From Profundibacter amoris (lineage in GTDB: Bacteria > Pseudomonadota > Alphaproteobacteria > Rhodobacterales > Rhodobacteraceae): 64,000 bases of DNA. The notes under the pieces were generated by a model, which saw only the letters and a list, made by a program, of their open reading frames with translations, was not told the origin of the DNA and ran no database searches. The stretch is from NCBI RefSeq assembly GCF_003544895.1, contig NZ_CP032125.1, positions 124,001 to 188,000 of the forward strand, written 5' to 3'. Of the stretch, positions 46,297 to 53,313 are shown piece by piece (position 1 is the first letter of the stretch; each line of letters begins with the position of its first letter). Both the position numbers and the translations under genes were made by a program.

Positions 46297-47169
46297 TTAA
46301 CGCAGCACGGGAATTTGCATAGAATTGTCTGTATCTGCCTTTGAGTCACGCATTAATCCAGCAAAATCAAACAGTTTCGGGTCAAGTAAATGACTGGGCC
46401 GCGCATTCATCAGGGCGCGAAACATCACTTGCCGGCGGCCAGGCGCATTCTTTTCCCAGCCATCCAGAATCGCTTTGACCTGTTGGCGTTGCAACCCGTC
46501 TTGGGAACCGCACAGATCGCAGGGGATGATCGGGTAATCCATCGCCTTGGCAAACTTTCCGCAATCGGCCTCGGCCACATGGGCAAGGGGGCGATAGACG
46601 AACAGATCACCTTCCTCGTTCAGCAGTTTTGGCGGCATGGTGGCCAGCCGCCCGCCGTGAAACAGGTTCATGAAAAAGGTTTCCAGAATATCGTCGCGAT
46701 GGTGCCCCAGCACGACGGCGGAACAACCCTCTTCGCGGGCGATACGATAGAGGTTGCCACGGCGCAGGCGCGAACAGAGTGAGCAAAAGGTGCGCCCCTC
46801 GGGGATTTTGTCGGTGACGATGGAATAGGTGTCTTCGTATTCGATCCGGTGGGGGACCTGCATCCGTTCCAGAAATTCGGGTATCACCGTGGCAGGGAAA
46901 TTCGGCTGCCCCTGATCCAGATTGCAGGCCAGCAGATCAACAGGCAACAGGCCGCGCCATTTCAGTTCATAGAGAACCGCCAGCAGGGTATAGCTGTCCT
47001 TGCCGCCGGACAGGCAGACCAGCCAGCGCGCGCCGCGCTCGATCATGCCGTATTGCTCGATCGCCTCGCGGGTATAGCGCACGATGCGCTTGCGCAGTTT
47101 CTTGAATTCGGTGGTTGAAGGGGCGCCGTGGAACAGCGGGTGGATGTCATCAAGGGGGGCGTCGGACAT
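46297..47169 (-). CDS. ttcA: tRNA 2-thiocytidine biosynthesis protein TtcA
   Basis: Thiolates C32 of some tRNAs using an iron-sulfur cluster and ATP. The 290-residue product has the PP-loop motif [12 protein letters not shown] near residue 49, the [10 protein letters not shown] pair near 130 and [12 protein letters not shown] near 210, giving the three cluster cysteines. I start at 47169 (MSDAPLDD), because a longer frame would overlap the upstream yidD. It sits four bases after the yidD stop. Confidence 0.95.
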   Translation of the reverse strand: MSDAPLDDIHPLFHGAPSTTEFKKLRKRIVRYTREAIEQYGMIERGARWLVCLSGGKDSYTLLAVLYELKWRGLLPVDLLACNLDQGQPNFPATVIPEFLERMQVPHRIEYEDTYSIVTDKIPEGRTFCSLCSRLRRGNLYRIAREEGCSAVVLGHHRDDILETFFMNLFHGGRLATMPPKLLNEEGDLFVYRPLAHVAEADCGKFAKAMDYPIIPCDLCGSQDGLQRQQVKAILDGWEKNAPGRRQVMFRALMNARPSHLLDPKLFDFAGLMRDSKADTDNSMQIPVLR

Positions 47170-47173
47170 GCGT

Positions 47174-47434
47174 TCAGGCCTGTTCATCATGGGAATGGTC
47201 GTGGTCGCAATCGGTGCCCTCGACCGGATCATAGCCGCAGCCGCCCCACGGGTTGCAACGGCCAATGCGTTTGGCGGCCATCCAGCTGCCTTTGATCGCG
47301 CCATGTTTTTCCAGCGCTTCCATCGCATAGGCGCTACAGGTGGGTTGATAGCGGCAGGAATTGCCGACCCACGGCGAAAACAGCAGCCGATACAGGCGCA
47401 CCGGAACGGCAACGATATGGGCAAGCGGAGTCAT
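47174..47434 (-). CDS. yidD: Membrane protein insertion efficiency factor YidD
   Basis: Small protein that assists YidC-mediated insertion. The 86-residue product has the family motif [21 protein letters not shown]-like region with three conserved cysteines and [16 protein letters not shown]. The C-terminus is His/Asp-rich ([11 protein letters not shown]), an unusual feature that may bind metal. The stop/start overlap with rnpA (ATGA) places it in the rpmH-rnpA operon. Confidence 0.96.
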   Translation of the reverse strand: MTPLAHIVAVPVRLYRLLFSPWVGNSCRYQPTCSAYAMEALEKHGAIKGSWMAAKRIGRCNPWGGCGYDPVEGTDCDHDHSHDEQA

Positions 47435-47790
47435 TTGCGTTTCCCGTGGATTACTTTCAGCGCATAGGTCAGATCGCCTACCAGATCACTATAGGGCCGA
47501 TCCACCGTCGCACCGGCGCGGCCGATCAGCACATAGTCCCAGCCCGGTTGCCCCTTGGCCGGCAGCACCTCGCGGGCGATGGCGCGCAGGCGGCGTTTGG
47601 CGCGGTTGCGCTTAACAGCGTTGCCCACCTTTTTGGAACAGGTATAGCCAACGCGGACCAGATCGGGGGCGCCCTCGTCATCGCTGCGTTTGCGGGCTTG
47701 CAGGATCAACCCTTTGGTCGCCTGCCGTTTGGCCCGCGCGGCGCGCAGGAAATCGGCGCGTTTGGCAAGCGTGGCCAGGCGCACGGTCAT
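47431..47790 (-). CDS. rnpA: Ribonuclease P protein component
   Basis: Protein cofactor of RNase P, which removes 5' leaders from tRNA precursors. The 119-residue product has the signature [20 protein letters not shown] near residue 60-80 and the start [18 protein letters not shown] use the ATG at 47790; the same frame stays open upstream across rpmH, but with no family similarity. It overlaps yidD by four bases. Confidence 0.96.
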   Translation of the reverse strand: MTVRLATLAKRADFLRAARAKRQATKGLILQARKRSDDEGAPDLVRVGYTCSKKVGNAVKRNRAKRRLRAIAREVLPAKGQPGWDYVLIGRAGATVDRPYSDLVGDLTYALKVIHGKRK

Positions 47791-47804
47791 TGCATCCCTG
47801 TCCT

Positions 47805-47825
47805 GCCCCGGACCTGCTCCGGGGC
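47805..47825 (+). repeat. Palindrome in the rnpA-rpmH gap, copy type 1
   Basis: GCCCCGGA and TCCGGGGC form a perfect 8-bp stem with loop CCTGC. The sequence type CCCCGGA...TCCGGGG is common as a dispersed palindrome in alphaproteobacterial intergenic regions, so this may be one copy of a REP-like family. It lies in the rpmH-to-rnpA part of the transcript. Confidence 0.55.
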
Positions 47826-47844
47826 CTTCCTGCGACGGCTCGAG

Positions 47845-47866
47845 GTCCCGGCGCGGGGGCCGGGAC
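47845..47866 (+). repeat. Palindrome in the rnpA-rpmH gap, copy type 2
   Basis: GTCCCGGC and GCCGGGAC form a perfect 8-bp stem with loop GCGGGG, 19 bases from the first palindrome. Tandem placement of two different GC palindromes is typical of REP-like clusters, but whether other copies exist in the genome cannot be seen here. Confidence 0.55.
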
Positions 47867-47963
47867 ATGCGAAAACCGCCGATGGCCCGCGCGTGACCTC
47901 TGGCGTATTGCCTGTCACGGGTGCCTCCGGCGGTGTCATATCTTTTACCTGATAGCAGCGGGT

Positions 47964-48098
47964 TTATGCGCTGAGTTTGGCACGACCCTTGGCACGACGT
48001 GCGTTCAGAATCTTGCGGCCTGCCTTGGTGGCCATACGCGCACGAAAACCGTGGCGGTGTTTGCGAACCAAGTTCGATGGTTGGAATGTGCGTTTCAT
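47964..48098 (-). CDS. rpmH: 50S ribosomal protein L34
   Basis: L34 is a small basic large-subunit protein. Translation of the minus strand gives 44 residues: [20 protein letters not shown], then [20 protein letters not shown], then KLSA. This is an exact family pattern. It has a good promoter upstream and is the first gene of the rpmH-rnpA-yidD operon, with a 173-base gap to rnpA holding palindromes. Confidence 0.97.
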   Translation of the reverse strand: MKRTFQPSNLVRKHRHGFRARMATKAGRKILNARRAKGRAKLSA

Positions 48099-48167
48099 CG
48101 CCCGTCTCCGTCTGGTTTGGACCTGCACCCGAAAAGGATTCGTAGGTCATATGTGTTCGAAGCCCGT

Positions 48168-48196
48168 GATTTAGGCGCTTGGTCAGGGTAAGTCAA
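48168..48196 (-). promoter_or_regulatory. Candidate rpmH promoter
   Basis: On the minus strand TTGACT (48196-48191), a 17-base spacer and TAAATC (48173-48168) form a good sigma-70-like promoter about 70 bases upstream of rpmH. Confidence 0.65.
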
Positions 48197-48385
48197 TTCA
48201 TCATTCGCGCCAAAAGTGCAACATTCGGGGGAATTTGCCGGTTGATATGTTTCAAAACCGCCCCGAACCCCTGTTCAAAGTGAAACATCCCATCACCCGC
48301 GATCAAGGCGGCGTGATCGGGCTATGCCTGCGCGCCAATCATCGGCATGTTGTCAGGACGGGGCGCAATAACGGACAAAGGCAAG

Positions 48386-49105
48386 ATGAGCGACATGACA
48401 GAGACACAGAAAAGCGGGCTGGTGCGATACCTGCCGCTGATCGCGATTTTCACGGCAGCGGTAATCGGGGGTTTTACCCTGCGCGACTACCTGTCGTTCG
48501 AGGCGCTGCGCGACAATCGCGAGGCGCTGATTGTCTTTCGCGACAACAACTACCTGCTGACGGTGCTGGTGTTCATCGCCGCCTATACCGCGATCGTCAC
48601 CTTTTCCCTGCCCGGGGCCGCGATTGCCTCGATCACTGGCGGGTTCCTGTTTGCGACTTTCCCCGGCTCCCTGTTCAACATCGCCGCCGCCACGATGGGG
48701 GCAACGCTGATCTTTCTGGCGGCCCGTTGGGGGATGGGCGAAAAACTGGCGGCGAAAATGGAAGCCTCTGACGGGGCGGTGAAGAAAATCAAGGACGGGA
48801 TTGATGAAAACCAGTGGTCGATGCTGTTTTTGATCCGTCTGGTGCCTGCTGTGCCGTTCTTTGTCGCCAATCTGGTGCCCGCGATGGTGGGCGTGCCGCT
48901 GCATCGTTTCGTTATTTCCACCTTTTTGGGGATCATTCCGGGTGCTGTGGTTTACACATCGGTCGGCGCCGGCCTTGGCGATGTGTTTGCCCGTGGCGAA
49001 ACTCCGAACCTTGGCATTATATTCGAGCCACAAATCCTGCTGCCGATCCTTGGCCTGTGTGTGCTGGCCGCATTGCCGATGATCCTGAAGCTGTTCAAGA
49101 AATAG
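48386..49105 (+). CDS. TVP38/TMEM64 family (VTT domain) membrane protein
   Basis: A 239-residue inner-membrane protein with a SNARE-associated/VTT domain. Membrane segments are near residues 15-30, 60-85, 95-110, 158-175 and 215-235, with the family pattern PGAAIASITGGFLFATFPGS near residues 76-95 and RLVPAVPFFVANLVPAMVG near 152-170. I start at the ATG at 48386. Relatives are linked to lipid transport or membrane stress, and function here is uncertain. It is followed 10 bases later by a flavoprotein gene, a pair also seen as fusions in other genomes. Confidence 0.88.
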   Translation: MSDMTETQKSGLVRYLPLIAIFTAAVIGGFTLRDYLSFEALRDNREALIVFRDNNYLLTVLVFIAAYTAIVTFSLPGAAIASITGGFLFATFPGSLFNIAAATMGATLIFLAARWGMGEKLAAKMEASDGAVKKIKDGIDENQWSMLFLIRLVPAVPFFVANLVPAMVGVPLHRFVISTFLGIIPGAVVYTSVGAGLGDVFARGETPNLGIIFEPQILLPILGLCVLAALPMILKLFKK

Positions 49106-49115
49106 GAATACCCCC

Positions 49116-50483
49116 ATGAACAAGATCAAAACAGACATCTGCATCATCGGTGCAGGATCAGGCGGGTTGTCGATTGCCGCCGGTGCGGTGCAGATGGGTG
49201 CCAGAGTGGTGCTGCTGGAAGGGCACAAAATGGGTGGTGATTGCCTGAACTATGGTTGCGTTCCGTCAAAGGCTCTGTTGGCGGCGGGCAAGATGGGGCT
49301 GGCCTTCGGCAAGGCCAAGGACCATGTGCAAAATGCGATTGACACCATCGCCCCGCACGATAGCGTCGAGCGGTTCGAAGGGCTGGGGGTGCAGGTCATC
49401 ACCGAATTCGGCAGCTTCATTTCCCCAACCGAGGTGCAGGCAGGCGACACTGTAATCACCGCGCGCCGGTTTGTGATTGCCACGGGATCATCCCCGTTTG
49501 TGCCGCCGTTACCGGGGCTGGATACGGTGCCCTATGACACCAACGAAACGATTTTCCAAAACCGCACCAAACCCGAACACCTGCTGATAGTTGGCGGCGG
49601 CCCGATCGGCATGGAAATGGCACAGGCGCACCGGCGGCTGGGGTGTGACGTGACGGTGATCGAGGGCATGAAGGCGCTGGGCAAGGATGATCCGGAACTG
49701 GCGACGATTGTGCTTGAGAACCTGCGGGCCGAAGGGATCGAGATTGCCGAGGACGCGATGGCCAAGGAAATACGCGGCACGAAGGGTGCGATTGAAATCG
49801 AGGCACAGGACGGGCGCGTGTTCAAAGGCAGCCATCTGTTGATGGCGGTCGGGCGCAAGCCGAATATTGACCGGCTGAATCTGGACGTGGCAGGCATTGA
49901 GCATGACCGCACCGGCGTCAAAGTGGGCGCCAACCTGCGCAGCACCAACCGGCGGGTCTATGCGGTGGGCGATGTGGCCGGCGGGCTGCAATTCACCCAT
50001 GTGGCGGGATACCACGCGGGTGTGGTGATCAAATCCATGCTGTTCGGCCTGCCGTCCAAGGCAAAAACCGCACATATCCCATGGGCCACCTATACCGATC
50101 CCGAGCTGGCGCAGGTTGGCCTGACCGAAGCACAGGCGCGTGAACAACATGGCGGCAAGTTGGAGGTGATCCGGTTCGATTTCGCGGGCAATGACCGCCT
50201 GATCGCCGAGGGCAAAGCCAAGGGGCTGATCAAACTGATGGTGGTCAGGGGGCGGCCTGTCGGGGCCTCGATTGCCGGCCCGTCAGCGGGCGAGCTGATC
50301 GGCTTCTGGGCGATGGCGCTGGCCAATAACCTGAAGATGGGCCAGATTGCGGCGACGGTTTTGCCCTACCCCACGGTGAACGAGGTTAACAAACGCGCGG
50401 CGGGTGCCTATTTTACCCCCAGACTGTTTGAAAACGCCAATGTCAAACGCGTGGTTGGCTTTGTGCAGCGGTTCCTGCCATGA
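49116..50483 (+). CDS. FAD-dependent pyridine nucleotide-disulfide oxidoreductase (mercuric-reductase-like)
   Basis: Class I flavoprotein oxidoreductase, 455 residues. The FAD motif GAGSGGLSIAAGA is at residues 12-24, the redox-active disulfide in GGDCLNYGCVPSKALL near residue 43, and the NAD(P) motif GGGPIGMEMA near 170. The C-terminal dimerisation domain ends with LPYPTVNEVNKRAAG, in which Tyr replaces the His expected in dihydrolipoamide dehydrogenases. It lacks an N-terminal mercury-binding domain and the C-terminal cysteine pair of true MerA, so mercuric reduction is doubtful. Confidence 0.9.
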   Translation: MNKIKTDICIIGAGSGGLSIAAGAVQMGARVVLLEGHKMGGDCLNYGCVPSKALLAAGKMGLAFGKAKDHVQNAIDTIAPHDSVERFEGLGVQVITEFGSFISPTEVQAGDTVITARRFVIATGSSPFVPPLPGLDTVPYDTNETIFQNRTKPEHLLIVGGGPIGMEMAQAHRRLGCDVTVIEGMKALGKDDPELATIVLENLRAEGIEIAEDAMAKEIRGTKGAIEIEAQDGRVFKGSHLLMAVGRKPNIDRLNLDVAGIEHDRTGVKVGANLRSTNRRVYAVGDVAGGLQFTHVAGYHAGVVIKSMLFGLPSKAKTAHIPWATYTDPELAQVGLTEAQAREQHGGKLEVIRFDFAGNDRLIAEGKAKGLIKLMVVRGRPVGASIAGPSAGELIGFWAMALANNLKMGQIAATVLPYPTVNEVNKRAAGAYFTPRLFENANVKRVVGFVQRFLP

Positions 50484-50504
50484 TCGGGCTTTGAGAGGGT
50501 TGAT

Positions 50505-51908
50505 ATGTTTGTGAATTCGCTTTCCGGCCGTTTTCTGGTGCTGACGACGGTGTTCGTCATGCTGGCCGAGGTTCTGATCTTTGTCCCGTCCGTTGCGCGA
50601 TTCCGCGAGGATTACCTGCTGCTGCGCCTAGAAAAATCGCAGATTGCGGCGCTGGCGTTGCTGGCGGATGATATGATCGACAACGATCTGGAGCGCGAAC
50701 TGCTGAAAAACGCCGGTGTCTATAACGTGGTGCTGCGCCGCGACGAGATGCGGCAATTGATGTTGTCATCCCCCCTGCCGGATATGATCTCTGAAACCTA
50801 CGATCTGCGCCACTCTACCCCGTATGAATTGATCCGTGACGCTGTGCTGCGCCTTCTGGATACCGAAGACCGCGTGATCCGTGTCATTGGCGAACCGGTG
50901 CGCGGGGCGGGGCTGCTGATCGAAGTGACAATGCCCACGATGCCCCTGCGCGATGCGATGGTGGATTACGGTTTGCGGATTTTGCTGCTGTCGGCGGTCA
51001 TTTCCGTGATCACGGCAGTACTGCTGTTTCTGGCGGTGCGGGGGTTCCTGTTAAAACCGATCCACCGTGTTATCCGGCACATCAAATCCTATGCCGAAGC
51101 CCCCGAGGACGCCCGCCGCATTATCGAACCAAACGCCGGTGTGCTGGAACTGCGCGAAGCCGAAGAAGCGCTGCAATCCATGCAAACCCAGCTAACCGGC
51201 TCGCTGAAGCAAAAGGAACACTTGGCCCAAATGGGCGGTGCCGTGGCCAAGATCAGCCACGATCTGCGCAACATCCTGACCACCACGCAACTGTTTGTCG
51301 ACCGGATGGAAGGCAGCAACGACCCGATGGTGCAGCGCGCCGCGCCCAAACTGGTGGCGTCCATGTCGCGCGCGGTAAATCTGTGCGAAAGCACGCTTGC
51401 CTTTGGCAAAGCCGAAGAAGCGGCCCCCGCCCTGACCCGTATTCCGCTGGCCGGAATCGTCAACGAGGTCATCGACGGCGAAAGGTTGGCCGCCGGTGAC
51501 AGCGACATCAGCTATAGCGAGGATATACCAGCAGGGCTGGTTCTGCGGGCGGATCCTGAACAGCTTTACCGTATTATATCCAACATCGTGCGCAATGCGC
51601 GGCAGGCGATTGTCGCCACCGGCAAGGAAGGCGAGATCAACATCCGCGCCCGCGAGGACGAAGATAACTGGATGATCACCATCACCGACACCGGGCCGGG
51701 CCTGCCGCCGAAGGCGCGCGAACATCTGTTCACGCCGTTTCAGGGTGGGGTGCGCAAGGGGGGCACGGGGCTGGGCCTGTCGATCGCGGCGGAACTGGTG
51801 CGTGGTCATGGCGGACGGCTGGACCTGAAGCACACGGATGATAAAGGGACCGAGTTTGAAATCTGCCTGCCCAAGGGCGAAATCGATTTAGATACACTTT
51901 CGGTGTGA
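50505..51908 (+). CDS. Sensor histidine kinase
   Basis: Membrane kinase of 467 residues. Membrane helices lie near residues 8-26 and 155-180, flanking a periplasmic sensor domain of about 125 residues; a HAMP-like linker follows. The phosphoacceptor H box is SHDLRN near residue 250, the N box NIVRNARQA near 365, and the G boxes DTGPGLPP and GTGLGLSIA near 395-425. No response regulator gene is adjacent in the window, so the partner is unknown. The product is 467 residues, a usual length. Confidence 0.92.
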   Translation: MFVNSLSGRFLVLTTVFVMLAEVLIFVPSVARFREDYLLLRLEKSQIAALALLADDMIDNDLERELLKNAGVYNVVLRRDEMRQLMLSSPLPDMISETYDLRHSTPYELIRDAVLRLLDTEDRVIRVIGEPVRGAGLLIEVTMPTMPLRDAMVDYGLRILLLSAVISVITAVLLFLAVRGFLLKPIHRVIRHIKSYAEAPEDARRIIEPNAGVLELREAEEALQSMQTQLTGSLKQKEHLAQMGGAVAKISHDLRNILTTTQLFVDRMEGSNDPMVQRAAPKLVASMSRAVNLCESTLAFGKAEEAAPALTRIPLAGIVNEVIDGERLAAGDSDISYSEDIPAGLVLRADPEQLYRIISNIVRNARQAIVATGKEGEINIRAREDEDNWMITITDTGPGLPPKAREHLFTPFQGGVRKGGTGLGLSIAAELVRGHGGRLDLKHTDDKGTEFEICLPKGEIDLDTLSV

Positions 51909-51915
51909 ATAGCGC

Positions 51916-51944
51916 TTGCAAACCGTCGCAAGGGTCGCTAAATC
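51916..51944 (+). promoter_or_regulatory. Promoter of tRNA-Arg
   Basis: TTGCAA (51916-51921), a 17-base spacer and TAAATC (51939-51944) end 12 bases before the tRNA's first base. Strength and distance fit a tRNA promoter. Confidence 0.65.
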
Positions 51945-51956
51945 CGCACTGGTTAT

Positions 51957-52033
51957 GCACCCGTAGCTCAGCTGGATAGAGTACCTGACTACGAATCAGG
52001 GGGTCGCACGTTCGAATCGTGCCGGGTGCACCA
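51957..52033 (+). tRNA. tRNA-Arg (ACG anticodon)
   Basis: A 77-base cloverleaf including an encoded CCA. The acceptor stem is GCACCCG with CGGGTGC, the anticodon loop is CTACGAA (anticodon ACG, likely edited to ICG), the T arm is TTCGAATC flanked by GCACG/CGTGC, and the D arm has AGCTCAGCTGGATAGAGT. It lies between a plus-strand kinase gene and the convergent ABC transporter. No attachment-site repeat was seen nearby. Confidence 0.97.
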
Positions 52034-52188
52034 CAATCCCTTTTGTTTGAAACCCAACCACCTCTGGATCATTTTGCCGGGCGGCAGCCGGTTTATAAAA
52101 ACGGTAAGAGCATCCAGCGTTCGAAGTATGCCCTTCAGGGGGCGCAATCAGCCCAATGCAGGGTAATAATTTCCCCGTATAGCTTGCA

Positions 52189-53313
52189 TTACAGGCTCAT
52201 CGAACGGCGAAACAGGGCAAGGCTCGCGGCAAAGAACGTGGCCCCCAGACCGGCCATCAATGCCAGTTGAGGCCAGACCGTATCTATGCCCGCCCCCCGG
52301 AACACCACCGCCTTGGCAAAGGCCAGAAAGTGGCGCGAGGGCAGGATGTTGGTCAGTTTGCGCACAACATCAGGCTGGCTCTCGATCGCGCCCATACCGC
52401 CGGACAGCATGATGATTGGGATGATCACCATGATCACCAGCAGCGCGAATTGCGCCATGCTGCGGGCCAATGTTCCCATCAGCATGCCGATCGCCGCCGC
52501 CGCCGCCAGATAGGTCGCCGTGCCCAGCAGTAACAGCGGGATCGAACCGACCACCGGCACGGCCAGCAGCCCCTGCACCACAAACATCAGCGACAGGGTA
52601 AAAGCCGCCAGCACCACCACGATATTGGCGGCCACCTTGGACAGGGCGATCTCGATCGGGGTCAGGGGCATCACCATCAGGTGTTCGATCGTGCCCATTT
52701 CCCGTTCGCGCAACATCGCGGCACCGGTCAGGGCGATGGTCAGCAAAGACAACTGGTTCAAAAGCGAGGACACCGATTTGAACCAGACCGGATTGGCGTT
52801 GGGGTTAAAGGCCTGCCGCAACTCCAGCGTGATCGGCGGCTCGGGCCCCAGCGGCGAGCCTGCCAGAAAGGCACGGGTTTCGGCTTGCAGGATGTTGGCG
52901 ATATAGTCGGTGCCCAGCTGGGCCTGCGATACGGCGGTGGCGTCCACTTCGAGCTGCACCACAGGGGACAGGCCGGCAATCACGTCGGCCTCGAAATTCG
53001 GCGGAAAGCCCAGCACGAACATGATCCGTCCGGCGTCCATTTCCGGCGCCACCTGATCGGGGGTGATCATCACCGGCAACTGGAACCACGGTGGCCCCAG
53101 GGCGCCGGCCAGATGGCGGGTCAGGGTTGAGTTATCCTCGTCCAGAATGGCAATGGCGGCGTTATAGACCGTATCGCCCGCGCCGCTGGCTTCCAGCAGC
53201 ACCGCCACCACAAAGGACCACATGATCAGGATCACCATCACCGGATCCCCCAGCACGCTTTTGAGTTCCTTGCCTGAAAGCCAGAAAATATTTGTCAGCC
53301 GCCGCATGATCAT
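52189..53313 (-). CDS. ABC-2 type permease
   Basis: Membrane component of an efflux-type ABC transporter, 374 residues. An N-terminal membrane helix (residues 20-45) is followed by a soluble loop of about 140 residues and five more hydrophobic segments with REREMGTIEHLMVMPLTPIE, the ABC-2 hallmark, near residue 220. The ATG at 53313 overlaps the stop of the ATPase/permease fusion (ATGA). It resembles YhhJ, partner of the RbbA-type fusion in the HlyD-RbbA-YhhJ arrangement. Confidence 0.9.
   Translation of the reverse strand: MIMRRLTNIFWLSGKELKSVLGDPVMVILIMWSFVVAVLLEASGAGDTVYNAAIAILDEDNSTLTRHLAGALGPPWFQLPVMITPDQVAPEMDAGRIMFVLGFPPNFEADVIAGLSPVVQLEVDATAVSQAQLGTDYIANILQAETRAFLAGSPLGPEPPITLELRQAFNPNANPVWFKSVSSLLNQLSLLTIALTGAAMLREREMGTIEHLMVMPLTPIEIALSKVAANIVVVLAAFTLSLMFVVQGLLAVPVVGSIPLLLLGTATYLAAAAAIGMLMGTLARSMAQFALLVIMVIIPIIMLSGGMGAIESQPDVVRKLTNILPSRHFLAFAKAVVFRGAGIDTVWPQLALMAGLGATFFAASLALFRRSMSL

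Noticed and set aside
47791-48150. A longer RnpA with an N-terminal part reaching across rpmH
   Set aside because: The added residues have no similarity to RNase P proteins and the ATG at 47790 gives the right length. rpmH is in a different frame in that region.
51957-52188. tRNA-Arg as the left end of a genomic island
   Set aside because: I could not find a repeated copy of the tRNA 3' end or an integrase gene in the window.
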